NCBI GenBank assembly: GCA_904502075.1
Contig: CAJGDL010000042.1
Span: forward strand, 1 to 12,967
Length of the DNA stretch: 12,967 nucleotides
Source: an uncultured Alistipes sp.
Lineage (GTDB): Bacteria; Bacteroidota; Bacteroidia; Bacteroidales; Rikenellaceae
Direction: 5' to 3'
Numbering within the stretch: position 1 is the first letter of the stretch; every line of letters begins with the position of its first letter. Shown here piece after piece: positions 6,913 through 12,967 of the stretch. The position numbers were made by a program, and so were the translations under genes. A model generated the notes under the pieces. It ran no database searches and had not been told where the DNA came from. It saw only the letters and a list, made by a program, of their open reading frames with translations.

Positions 6913-7156
6913 ACACTTCGTCATCCCGAGAATTTTCATTTTAGGGCGAAGCGGAAAGCGGTTTGCCACCATGAAAATTTGTGGCAATCTACCGCTTACC
7001 CAAAACCGTGGATTGTCCCAAACTGCCTTGTCGATTGGGCCGTTAAACGATACCACAACTCCTTGATAATCGGAAGATCCCCACGAATTTTCATGCAACA
7101 CCACCGCGCTATGCAAGGCCCTAAAATGAAAATTCTCGGGATGACGCTGTGTGTTT
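6909..7156. repeat. 248-bp palindromic element (MITE- or REP-like)
   Basis: The outer 39 nt of each end (6909-6947 and 7118-7156) are inverted copies matching at 37 positions, with an uninterrupted 29-bp identity (6919-6947 with 7118-7146) beginning CGTCATCCCGAG. Similarity continues inward without gaps: CATGAAAATTTGTGG at 6970-6984 pairs with 7081-7095 (14 of 15), and 6985-7000 resembles the inverse of 7065-7080. That gives imperfect arms of about 92 nt around a 64-nt centre. The region between prfB and the convergent MORN gene holds no gene that I can support. The form suggests a non-autonomous mobile or folded repeat; copy number in the genome is unknown. Confidence 0.7.
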
Positions 7157-7197
7157 AGGAGGGGGTATGTGCCTAAAGCACATACCCCCTCCTAAAC
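7153..7197. repeat. Perfect 45-bp palindrome, right hairpin of the element
   Basis: Arms of 20 nt (7153-7172 and 7178-7197) are exact inverted copies around CTAAA. Like the left hairpin it starts GTTT and ends AAAC, and its first four bases overlap the end of the 248-bp element. It lies 44 bp beyond the 3' end of the MORN gene but has no T-run on that strand, so it would be an atypical terminator. Confidence 0.85.
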
Positions 7198-7240
7198 ATT
7201 TCTCCCCACCGGGATTTTAACGTGATCCCTTGTTTTTTCC

Positions 7241-8275
7241 TTATCGACACCAATCGATCGTGATCGTGTGTTCGATTGTGTAGTCGTACTCCTCGTCGTA
7301 GATGCGTGCCGTGCCCTCGAGCTTGAACCCGTGCTCCTGCCGCTCTCCCGGGCGGATTTTCCCGGTATACTCTCCCAAAGCAAGGTAGGTAATCTCCTGG
7401 TCGCCTATGTGCGAGATCTTCAGTAGGGGCTCCTTCTCCTTGAAGCCTCGGTCGCGCCTCAGAATGGCACAATCGGCCAGGGTGAACACCCCCTCCGCGG
7501 CCTCGATCAGGCCGTAGGCCGTGCGGTTGTAGTCGAACCCCTCGGCATGGAGCGTGATCGCCAGTAGAGGTTTCTCGTTCTTGCCTTCTCGTTGGATCGA
7601 GGAGAGGTCGATCAGGTTGTTCCGCCACACAGCCCGAAATTGCTTGCCATTGGCAAAGGTGTAGGTGCCTACCCCCTCTTTGTTGCCATTTTCCCATTCA
7701 CACTCGATCCGATTGCCGTTTCTGAGGGTGAATACCCCATGGCCGTGGTACCTATTGTTTTGCCACTCGCCCTCGTAGGTGTGCTTCTCTTCGCCGTCGT
7801 AGGTGCAGATTCCTCTGCCGCAACGCTTGTCCTCCTGCCATTGGCCCGTGTAGGTCTCGTCGGGAAAGGTCCCCTTGTCCCAATGCGTGTGGTGGGTACC
7901 CACTCCGTGACGCAGCCCGCGGAGCCATCCGCCCTGATACTTCTCGTCGGTGGTGTCGCCGAATGCTGTGAAGGTACCCACTCCCTCAGGAAGATCGTCG
8001 TGCCACTGCCCTTGGTACTCGGCCGACCCGAGGCCGTTTCGGTAATATTCCATCCGCCCGCTACCCGAACGAACGCCGTGGCTCCACTCGCCGTGATACT
8101 TGCGATCGGAGACCTGAAGCTCCATCCAACTCCGATACGGCCGCTTCGGGTAGTGCATGGTGCCTACCCCGTGCGGACGACCTTCGTCATCCACCTCGCC
8201 TCGGTAGTGCTCCCCCTCGGGCAGATCAAATTCTACCACCTCTCCTTGAAGAATATGCTCAGTTTCTGTTGCCAT
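7241..8275 (-). CDS. MORN-repeat protein with uncharacterised C-terminal domain
   Basis: A 344-residue protein with about eight MORN-type repeats (pattern YxGxWxxGxxxGxGxxxxxxG) across residues 23-215; clear units start near YRGE (24), YHGEW (60), YQGQW (87), YQGGW (113), YTGQW (142), YEGEW (167) and IECEW (190). MORN repeats form curved beta-hairpin sheets that often bind lipids or other proteins. Residues about 221-344 form a separate, probably beta-rich domain that I do not recognise. No signal peptide or membrane segment is visible, so it is probably cytosolic. Codon use is GC-rich like the upstream core genes. No promoter consensus was found in the 74 bp separating it from the upstream hydrolase gene. 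Confidence 0.85.
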   Translation of the reverse strand: MATETEHILQGEVVEFDLPEGEHYRGEVDDEGRPHGVGTMHYPKRPYRSWMELQVSDRKYHGEWSHGVRSGSGRMEYYRNGLGSAEYQGQWHDDLPEGVGTFTAFGDTTDEKYQGGWLRGLRHGVGTHHTHWDKGTFPDETYTGQWQEDKRCGRGICTYDGEEKHTYEGEWQNNRYHGHGVFTLRNGNRIECEWENGNKEGVGTYTFANGKQFRAVWRNNLIDLSSIQREGKNEKPLLAITLHAEGFDYNRTAYGLIEAAEGVFTLADCAILRRDRGFKEKEPLLKISHIGDQEITYLALGEYTGKIRPGERQEHGFKLEGTARIYDEEYDYTIEHTITIDWCR

Positions 8276-8349
8276 AAATCTCTATTTTATCCGTTGTGCA
8301 CCTACTCTCCTCTTGTCCTTGTAACCACCATCCGCAATGGAATAGCAGT

Positions 8350-9312
8350 CTAATTGTTCTCTCTGAAAACTTCGATGCGTTGCTTGATGTTTGTGCGCAG
8401 AGATTGATCGTATAGCCACGGCTCCACACCATGATAATCACCCACATTCAGGATATTCAAGATATTGGGTAGATGACTGCCGTCATAACCATCCACAACA
8501 AGCACATTATGCTCTGTATTCAGTGTTACAGTGATGCTGTCGTTAAGTATCGCCGGTGTTGAGTCTGTACGCCAGTTGACCGGGTTTATACACATAACCG
8601 TTGGCGAACTGACTATAGGTTTAATATACTTGACATCTGATACAGAGTTATAGCATATAGTAACCCCAATGTCGCTCGCGCTCTTCGCCGCTGTAATCCA
8701 TGGTGCTATTGCAACATCGCTTGGAGTCACTTTGTACCCAAGCACATAGGCAGCAACCATGTTTTTATGTATATCCTCAGGCATACATTTCATCAGTTCC
8801 ACTACCGATTTTGCTCCTTGGCTAAACCCTGCGAGGATAAAAGGGCGACCATTATTGTAGTTCTCAATATAGTAGTCGAAAGCCTGCTTCACATCCTTCA
8901 GTGACACACTCTCGTACTGATGGGTGATAAGCCTCTCGTCCAATGTTGCCCAGGTGTCAAGGGTGATATGTCGATAGTAAGGCGAATAAAAATTGTTGCC
9001 CTCTGCCATATATTCTGCAACACCGTTCATCTCTATGGCCATATTGCTGCGATGCTGTTCGTTGCTCACATCGGCATAATGGCATGTGACCCCATCACTT
9101 GTTGTCCAATCAAACTCCCATGTCGATGGTATATAAAACACATCGGCACCCATACCATTTGCATCGTTGAGGTGACACACCCACATGTCTGCATTTTTAT
9201 AATCGGGCTCAACAGGGACATATTGCTGGTCGAAAGTCCCTGAATTATTACTGCCGCATGCCCCCAAAAGGCATGCGGCAGTAATATATATAAGGGTCTT
9301 AATCTTTCCCAC
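8350..9312 (-). CDS. DUF3089-type alpha/beta-hydrolase lipoprotein
   Basis: A 320-residue predicted lipoprotein: N-terminal signal with LLGAC and probable lipidated Cys19. The body resembles DUF3089, an alpha/beta-hydrolase group: ADVFYIPSTW at 56-65, NNFYSPYYRH at 106-115, nucleophile elbow GFSQG at 162-166 with probable Ser164, and the CINPVNW block at 241-247. His294 in GDYHGVEPW is a plausible catalytic histidine; the acid is not identified. The substrate is unknown, perhaps an ester. It starts with GTG at 9312 because a TAA lies directly upstream in frame and this start gives a complete signal peptide. The preceding lipoprotein gene ends 17 bp upstream, so the two probably share a transcript. 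Its base composition is more AT-rich than the MORN gene beyond it. Confidence 0.82.
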   Translation of the reverse strand: MGKIKTLIYITAACLLGACGSNNSGTFDQQYVPVEPDYKNADMWVCHLNDANGMGADVFYIPSTWEFDWTTSDGVTCHYADVSNEQHRSNMAIEMNGVAEYMAEGNNFYSPYYRHITLDTWATLDERLITHQYESVSLKDVKQAFDYYIENYNNGRPFILAGFSQGAKSVVELMKCMPEDIHKNMVAAYVLGYKVTPSDVAIAPWITAAKSASDIGVTICYNSVSDVKYIKPIVSSPTVMCINPVNWRTDSTPAILNDSITVTLNTEHNVLVVDGYDGSHLPNILNILNVGDYHGVEPWLYDQSLRTNIKQRIEVFRENN

Positions 9313-9329
9313 TTAACAATGTTTTTTAA

Positions 9330-9872
9330 TTATTTTATTGTGTAAGAAGAGTTAAGGATTACAACTTCCTTATATTTTTCTGTAACATACTTTGTAACTT
9401 TATCTACACCTTTTAAAGACATGCCATGGTAAGTACCATTCGAACCATCCCACATAGGCAATGTCAAATGACCTGCCTCGTCATATAATTGAAGTAAAGA
9501 CGATGACTCAACCTTAAAAGTGTACAACTTATCCGGATCAATCTCGGGCAGAGGGTTCTTTACTGTGGCAATCACATCGCATGTGAATTTTCCGGGAATA
9601 ATGTAATCCCAGGTTTTGCTGTATTTCCACACAGGTGAATCGAACTTTATGGTTTTGACATCCGTTTCACTATTACCAATAGTAGCTACTACATCATAAA
9701 AATCAAAGAAATCCTCTGTAAGAGTCACTTCGTAGTATTCAATCGCTTTTACATACTTGGGGGAATTCTGTTGCGCAGTGTTTGTTTCCTCTTTTTCACA
9801 AGAAATAAAAGTTGCCAAACACAACATTGCAGCAATAGTTGCCAGAGCCTTAAAAATTGTAATACTTTTCAT
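9330..9872 (-). CDS. Small lipoprotein of unknown function, likely surface-exposed
   Basis: A 180-residue protein with a lipoprotein signal ending FISC, Cys25 being the probable lipidated residue. The next residues, EKEE, fit the C-x-K-(D/E)-(D/E) pattern reported as a surface lipoprotein export signal in some Bacteroidota, so it may be displayed on the cell surface. The rest looks beta-rich, with several Tyr/Phe-containing strands and no family I recognise. A consensus promoter lies upstream at 9944-9975, and the DUF3089 hydrolase gene follows after 17 bp, suggesting a two-gene unit. No catalytic motif was seen. Confidence 0.75.
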   Translation of the reverse strand: MKSITIFKALATIAAMLCLATFISCEKEETNTAQQNSPKYVKAIEYYEVTLTEDFFDFYDVVATIGNSETDVKTIKFDSPVWKYSKTWDYIIPGKFTCDVIATVKNPLPEIDPDKLYTFKVESSSLLQLYDEAGHLTLPMWDGSNGTYHGMSLKGVDKVTKYVTEKYKEVVILNSSYTIK

Positions 9873-9943
9873 CTTTGATATGTATTAGTTAATAATAATT
9901 GCCAGATTGAATCACTTGAAATAATATTGATTATTCCTACATG

Positions 9944-9975
9944 CAAATTTAGTAAATCCCGTTAAATAATGCAAA
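9944..9975 (-). promoter_or_regulatory. Consensus promoter for the lipoprotein-hydrolase unit
   Basis: On the minus strand TTTG (9975-9972) and TAAATTTG (9951-9944) are separated by 20 nt, an exact TTTG/TAnnTTTG match. It lies 71 bp upstream of the lipoprotein ATG at 9872. Confidence 0.78.
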
Positions 9976-9982
9976 AAAATGC

Positions 9983-10026
9983 GCCCTGATTCTGACACAA
10001 AGATAGTAAAATTTCATAGAAAATTG
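9983..10026 (+). repeat. Direct repeat, left copy (30-bp exact core, 44-bp extended)
   Basis: The core 9997-10026 starts ACAAAGATAGTAAAA and is repeated exactly and in the same orientation at 12859-12888. A further 14 nt to the left (9983-9996, starting GCCCTGAT) matches the other copy at 8 positions. On the minus strand the core contains TATCTTTG (10005-9998), a -7-like element without a matching -33. The right end lies within about 10 bases of where recognisable GLUG-protein coding sequence begins. Confidence 0.85.
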
Positions 10027-10057
10027 CGTTAATGTTGATGGACAAAAGATTACAAAT

Positions 10058-12301
10058 TTGTGGAGCGAGCGTAAAACAAGCTCTTTTGTAGCTCTGTTTG
10101 GTTGTGCCATTAACGCGCGAATTGACAGTCTTACTATTGAAAATGCGCGAATTGAAGGTTGGTTCTCGTCGGCAGCATTGGTTGGTTGTGCTCTGACACG
10201 TGGAGGCTATCAAGATGTAACCTATATCACGAATTGTAAAGTGGAGAACTCATCCATCCTTGGTAATGGTTCGTCAACTCCCAATGACAACAGTCTTGCC
10301 ATTGGCGGTCTTGTCGGAACAGTGGAGGAGTATGCCAATCTCTACATTGACCAATGCGAAATTGCATCAAACAACCAAATTGTAGGCGGATATGCCGTAG
10401 GTGGTCTGCTTGGTGCCGGCGCACTTTCGTCGAAGGCTGTAATTTCTAACAGTATCAACAATGCCGACATCACCTCTTACTATGCTCCTTGCGGTGGTAT
10501 TGTCGGATCTGCCGACTCTCTGTTTGTGGTAGCTTGTACCAACTATGGTAATATTCAGTCAAATTTAGGTGGCTCTGATGGCGAAAGTGCCACTGTGATA
10601 GGTGCTGGTGGTATTGTCGGAGGTTTAGGTAATTCACTTATCCTTTCTTGCTCTAACTATGGTAATATTCAGGGACAAGAAGGTGTGGCAGGTATTGTGG
10701 GTAGTTCGCGAATCTCCAACAGCACAGGTGCCGATGAGGAGTACACTTATAGCGATATTTTGGTGTACAACTGTGAAAACCTTGGTTCAGTCCAAGGCGT
10801 GAAGTTTGTTGGAGGTATTGTAGGCGAATCTCAATGTACTCTATATTCAGTCTTGAATAAAGGCTCGGTGCGTGGAGACGATTATGTGGGAGGTATCGTG
10901 GGCGAATCACCGGTCTGTGCCATACAGAACACCATCAACACGGCCTCCGTTGATGGTGTGAACCAGGTTGGTGGCATTATCGGCAATAGCATCATGGGTG
11001 CTATCACATGCACACAGAATTATGCCAATGTAAATGCTACAGGCGACAATGTCGGAGGTTTAGTAGGCTTGTCAGGCACATATTTCATAACTCATTATTG
11101 CGCCAATACAGGTTCTGTTTCAAGCACGATGTCTGGAGCCAATGTCGGTGGTATAGCCGGTGAGATTGGTAATCCGAAAATGTGGACTTTAAAAGATAGT
11201 TTCAGAATAGTTACATCAGTTGTAACACTTGGTTTTGCTTGTTTTAATGCAACATCAGCCATAAAATTGCTCACAGCTCCAACGCGTACTTCCGATTACA
11301 ATAGATTTATTGTCGATTACGATCTCACATTAGCAACACAAGGCAATCTAAACGATGAGAATCTATCAGAATTGATGCTGCCCGTAAAACCATTTATGAG
11401 TAGCACCGAATACGATGCATACATAAATAGCATGTCAACAATGAATGACATAGCCATCAGTACCGTGCGAACAGATTTGCAAAACATTCGTGCAGAGCAT
11501 GAAATATATAGCGGTTTCAATCAGTATAACCAAGATGTGCTTACATACTCTACAAACGAACCTACCAAAGAGCATTTCTTCCAAAACATGAATGATATGC
11601 TAAACGAGCGTGCAAATGAAGTGGCTAAAATGGAGAAGCAAGACCAGATATATCATTCAGCAGTGGGTAGCGCATGCATGATTGTTGGTGGTGCATGCTT
11701 TATTGCATCTTTAGCAGTATCAGGTGGTTCGACTTTAATTATAGTAAAAGTTTTAGCAACTGTAAATGCAACTACTGCTATTGCAAACAATGTAACGAGA
11801 GCTTTAACTGATTTTGAAGAAAATACCGTTGTTGTATCGCAATGTGTCAACACCGGAAATTTACAGTGTGGAACAGATAGTAATGTAGGAGGATTTGTAG
11901 GGCAATTGAATGAATATAGTGTCATCAGCGAGTGCTTGAACACCGGGGCAATAATTGATACCAATGGAAGAAATGCGGCACAACTAACTCCCGACATTAA
12001 GAACAAAAGCATTGTGGAGGATTGTGTTCTGGCAGGAGGCATATCGTGGAACTATATGGATGCTGTAAACATAAGTTCGAGTGCCGAAGTGTCTGGTATA
12101 TACTATTGGACCGACGGTTATACCCCGACAAAAACCAACGAATACTTAATCCCCGTTGTTTTCAGTGATGATTTGGCAAAAGTAGATACTTATACAGAAC
12201 TATCTATCGGCGATAGAGGTGACCAGTGGACCATGTCGCAGTATGGCAACCTAACTTTACCCGTGCCATACAAATCCCGATTTACGGAATGGTATTGGTA
12301 A
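10058..12301 (+). CDS. GLUG-repeat surface-type protein, 5'-truncated, probably silent
   Basis: An open frame of 747 codons, in fact open from 10010, with no ATG before residue 313, no signal peptide and no promoter reading into it. The sequence just before the nominal TTG start still reads as protein (VDGQKITNLW), typical of the first turn of a GLUG-type domain, so the true 5' end is missing. Residues 10-370 hold about ten repeats of the pattern GGIVG...I..C.N.G.V.G, expected to form a solenoid. A different segment follows (about 373-588): two hydrophobic stretches (383-405 and 533-580, Gly/Ala-rich) around a polar helical region. Two more repeats (590-635) and a short C-terminal region (to 747) end it. 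GLUG-type proteins are usually secreted or surface adhesin-like; that role is inferred here. A terminator follows. Confidence 0.72.
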   Translation: MWSERKTSSFVALFGCAINARIDSLTIENARIEGWFSSAALVGCALTRGGYQDVTYITNCKVENSSILGNGSSTPNDNSLAIGGLVGTVEEYANLYIDQCEIASNNQIVGGYAVGGLLGAGALSSKAVISNSINNADITSYYAPCGGIVGSADSLFVVACTNYGNIQSNLGGSDGESATVIGAGGIVGGLGNSLILSCSNYGNIQGQEGVAGIVGSSRISNSTGADEEYTYSDILVYNCENLGSVQGVKFVGGIVGESQCTLYSVLNKGSVRGDDYVGGIVGESPVCAIQNTINTASVDGVNQVGGIIGNSIMGAITCTQNYANVNATGDNVGGLVGLSGTYFITHYCANTGSVSSTMSGANVGGIAGEIGNPKMWTLKDSFRIVTSVVTLGFACFNATSAIKLLTAPTRTSDYNRFIVDYDLTLATQGNLNDENLSELMLPVKPFMSSTEYDAYINSMSTMNDIAISTVRTDLQNIRAEHEIYSGFNQYNQDVLTYSTNEPTKEHFFQNMNDMLNERANEVAKMEKQDQIYHSAVGSACMIVGGACFIASLAVSGGSTLIIVKVLATVNATTAIANNVTRALTDFEENTVVVSQCVNTGNLQCGTDSNVGGFVGQLNEYSVISECLNTGAIIDTNGRNAAQLTPDIKNKSIVEDCVLAGGISWNYMDAVNISSSAEVSGIYYWTDGYTPTKTNEYLIPVVFSDDLAKVDTYTELSIGDRGDQWTMSQYGNLTLPVPYKSRFTEWYW

Positions 12302-12323
12302 GTATTCGTGTCCGATAACAATT

Positions 12324-12361
12324 ATAGGGTTGATTTCTGCAATGGAATCAACCCTATTTTT
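12324..12361 (+). terminator. Rho-independent terminator after GLUG-repeat gene
   Basis: A perfect 10-bp stem (12326-12335 with 12346-12355), extendable by two A-T pairs, encloses a 10-nt loop and is followed by five T residues. It lies 24 bp after the GLUG stop codon, so the 3' end of that gene is intact. Confidence 0.82.
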
Positions 12362-12421
12362 CATCCTTTTAGAACAGCAATAATACTCGATAAATCTTTG
12401 CTAAATATCCCATGTGTCTAA

Positions 12422-12657
12422 CTCGCCTACCAGCAGAGAGTCAGTATTTACATGGCGAATAGATGTGAGAGATGTCCACTGCGGAGAGAATGCCAGAAAT
12501 CAAACCGTAACAGACGGATAGAAGCAAACCACACTTGATGATTGCATAGCCGGAGTTAAGAGCAGCGCATATAAGCGAACAAGTGTGGAACCACAAGAGC
12601 AACAGTATGACAGAGCCTGAAGCAGAGTTCGGTCAAATCTAAGAATACGGCATTGTG
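12422..12657 (+). pseudogene. Decayed transposase fragment (IS1182-type C-terminus)
   Basis: Not a complete gene. In one frame, after a stop at 12419-12421, residues read VSIYMANRCERCPLRRECQK and then NRRIEANH (12440-12535), matching the Cys-rich zinc-ribbon-like part and following segment of IS1182-type DDE transposases (DDE_Tnp_1_6). After a TGA at 12536 the similarity resumes in another frame: LRAAHISEQVWNHKSNS, then TEPEAEFGQI (12610-12639), matching the family block that contains the conserved catalytic Glu region before FGQIK. A TAA at 12640 falls where the Lys codon would be. Several stops and at least one frameshift show it is dead. No N-terminal transposase part or terminal inverted repeats were found, so it is an old relic. 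Confidence 0.7.
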
Positions 12658-12844
12658 TGATTTTTAACCGATTTTTGTAGGCGTCAGTGTTTATTAGTGG
12701 GCGTTAGAGGGCGTTAGTTACTTGCCGATGCAGTGTAAAAATAGCATTGATAATCAATGAGTTGCAAACTTCGAGCCGAAATAGGGTCGATAATTGTGCC
12801 ATTCTATTATAGTAAATGCACACTTCTCAGATTACCTGCTTGGA
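12658..12844. other. Intergenic DNA without recognisable gene
   Basis: No coding sequence was recognised. A few short similar units occur near 12680-12717 (GGCGTCAG, then GGGCGTTAG at 12699-12707 and again at 12709-12717). At 12839-12857 CTTGGA and TCCAAG form a 6-bp hairpin with a 7-nt loop that overlaps the left edge of the downstream direct repeat copy. Confidence 0.5.
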
Positions 12845-12888
12845 GCCCTAATCCAAGTACAAAGATAGTAAAATTTCATAGAAAATTG
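12845..12888 (+). repeat. Direct repeat, right copy (30-bp exact core, 44-bp extended)
   Basis: The exact 30-bp core is at 12859-12888, with a partly conserved 14-nt extension at 12845-12858. The distance between core starts is 2862 bp. Downstream DNA (12889-12967) is AT-rich and does not continue into GLUG-like coding sequence, although the next bases (GTATTAAATG) still resemble those after the left copy (CGTTAATG). Confidence 0.85.
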
Positions 12889-12967
12889 TATTAAATGGTG
12901 TGTAAATAATGATTTCCTGTTTGAGGCATAATTGCTCACTAGGGTATAAATTTTACTTTTTATTTTG

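Noticed and set aside
6736..7158. Open frames of 69-126 codons on both strands within the palindromic element
   Set aside because: They run through inverted repeats and into the prfB 3' end, resemble each other only because the DNA is palindromic, and have no start context. If the element is multicopy, such frames may be annotated elsewhere as hypothetical proteins.
7592..8353. A 253-codon plus-strand open frame antisense to the MORN gene
   Set aside because: The opposite strand encodes unmistakable MORN repeats; this frame is a shadow.
9998..10005. TATCTTTG on the minus strand in the repeat as the main promoter of the lipoprotein gene
   Set aside because: No TTTG lies at the right distance, whereas the element at 9944-9975 is a complete consensus match nearer the gene.
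12699..12717. Two GGGCGTTAG units as the start of a CRISPR or other array
   Set aside because: Only two or three 8-9 nt units, one base apart, with no spacers or regular period.
9983..12888. The 30-bp direct repeats as a target-site duplication of an insertion sequence
   Set aside because: They are far longer than usual duplications (2-14 bp), carry an imperfect extension on one side only, and no terminal inverted repeats were found inside them.

Overview
The window looks like chromosome from a Bacteroidota gut-type organism, most probably Alistipes or a close relative; the genus is inferred from style, not proven. Supporting signs are the Bacteroidota promoter pattern (TTTG, about 20 nt, then TAnnTTTG) at several places, A-rich leaders instead of Shine-Dalgarno sites, DUF4369-thioredoxin and lipoprotein genes, and a release factor 2 of the Bacteroidota type.

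Positions 1-8280 are GC-rich core chromosome. A tight plus-strand cluster carries coaD (coenzyme A synthesis), lpxD (lipid A synthesis) and ruvC (Holliday junction resolution), followed by a DUF4369/thioredoxin-like lipoprotein and a strong terminator. A tRNA-Arg(ACG) with its own promoter and terminator follows. Then ung (minus strand) and a PhoA-type alkaline phosphatase (plus strand) diverge from a 144-bp promoter region, and prfB follows under a consensus promoter. Between the convergent prfB and a MORN-repeat gene (minus strand) lies a non-coding palindromic element: a pair of imperfect 92-nt inverted arms bracketed by two perfect hairpins.

From about 8280 to the end the DNA becomes AT-rich and looks accessory. 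A two-gene minus-strand unit encodes a small lipoprotein with a likely surface-export signal and a DUF3089-type alpha/beta-hydrolase lipoprotein. A long GLUG-repeat gene on the plus strand has no start codon context, signal peptide or promoter, so it appears to be truncated at its 5' end. Its truncation point lies next to a 30-bp sequence that recurs exactly, in the same orientation, 2.86 kb downstream. Between the gene and the second copy sits a decayed transposase remnant of the IS1182 type. The best candidate for unusual biology is this repeat-bounded, apparently silent surface-protein cassette, whose repeats could delete it or exchange its 5' end. The palindromic element after prfB is the second candidate.
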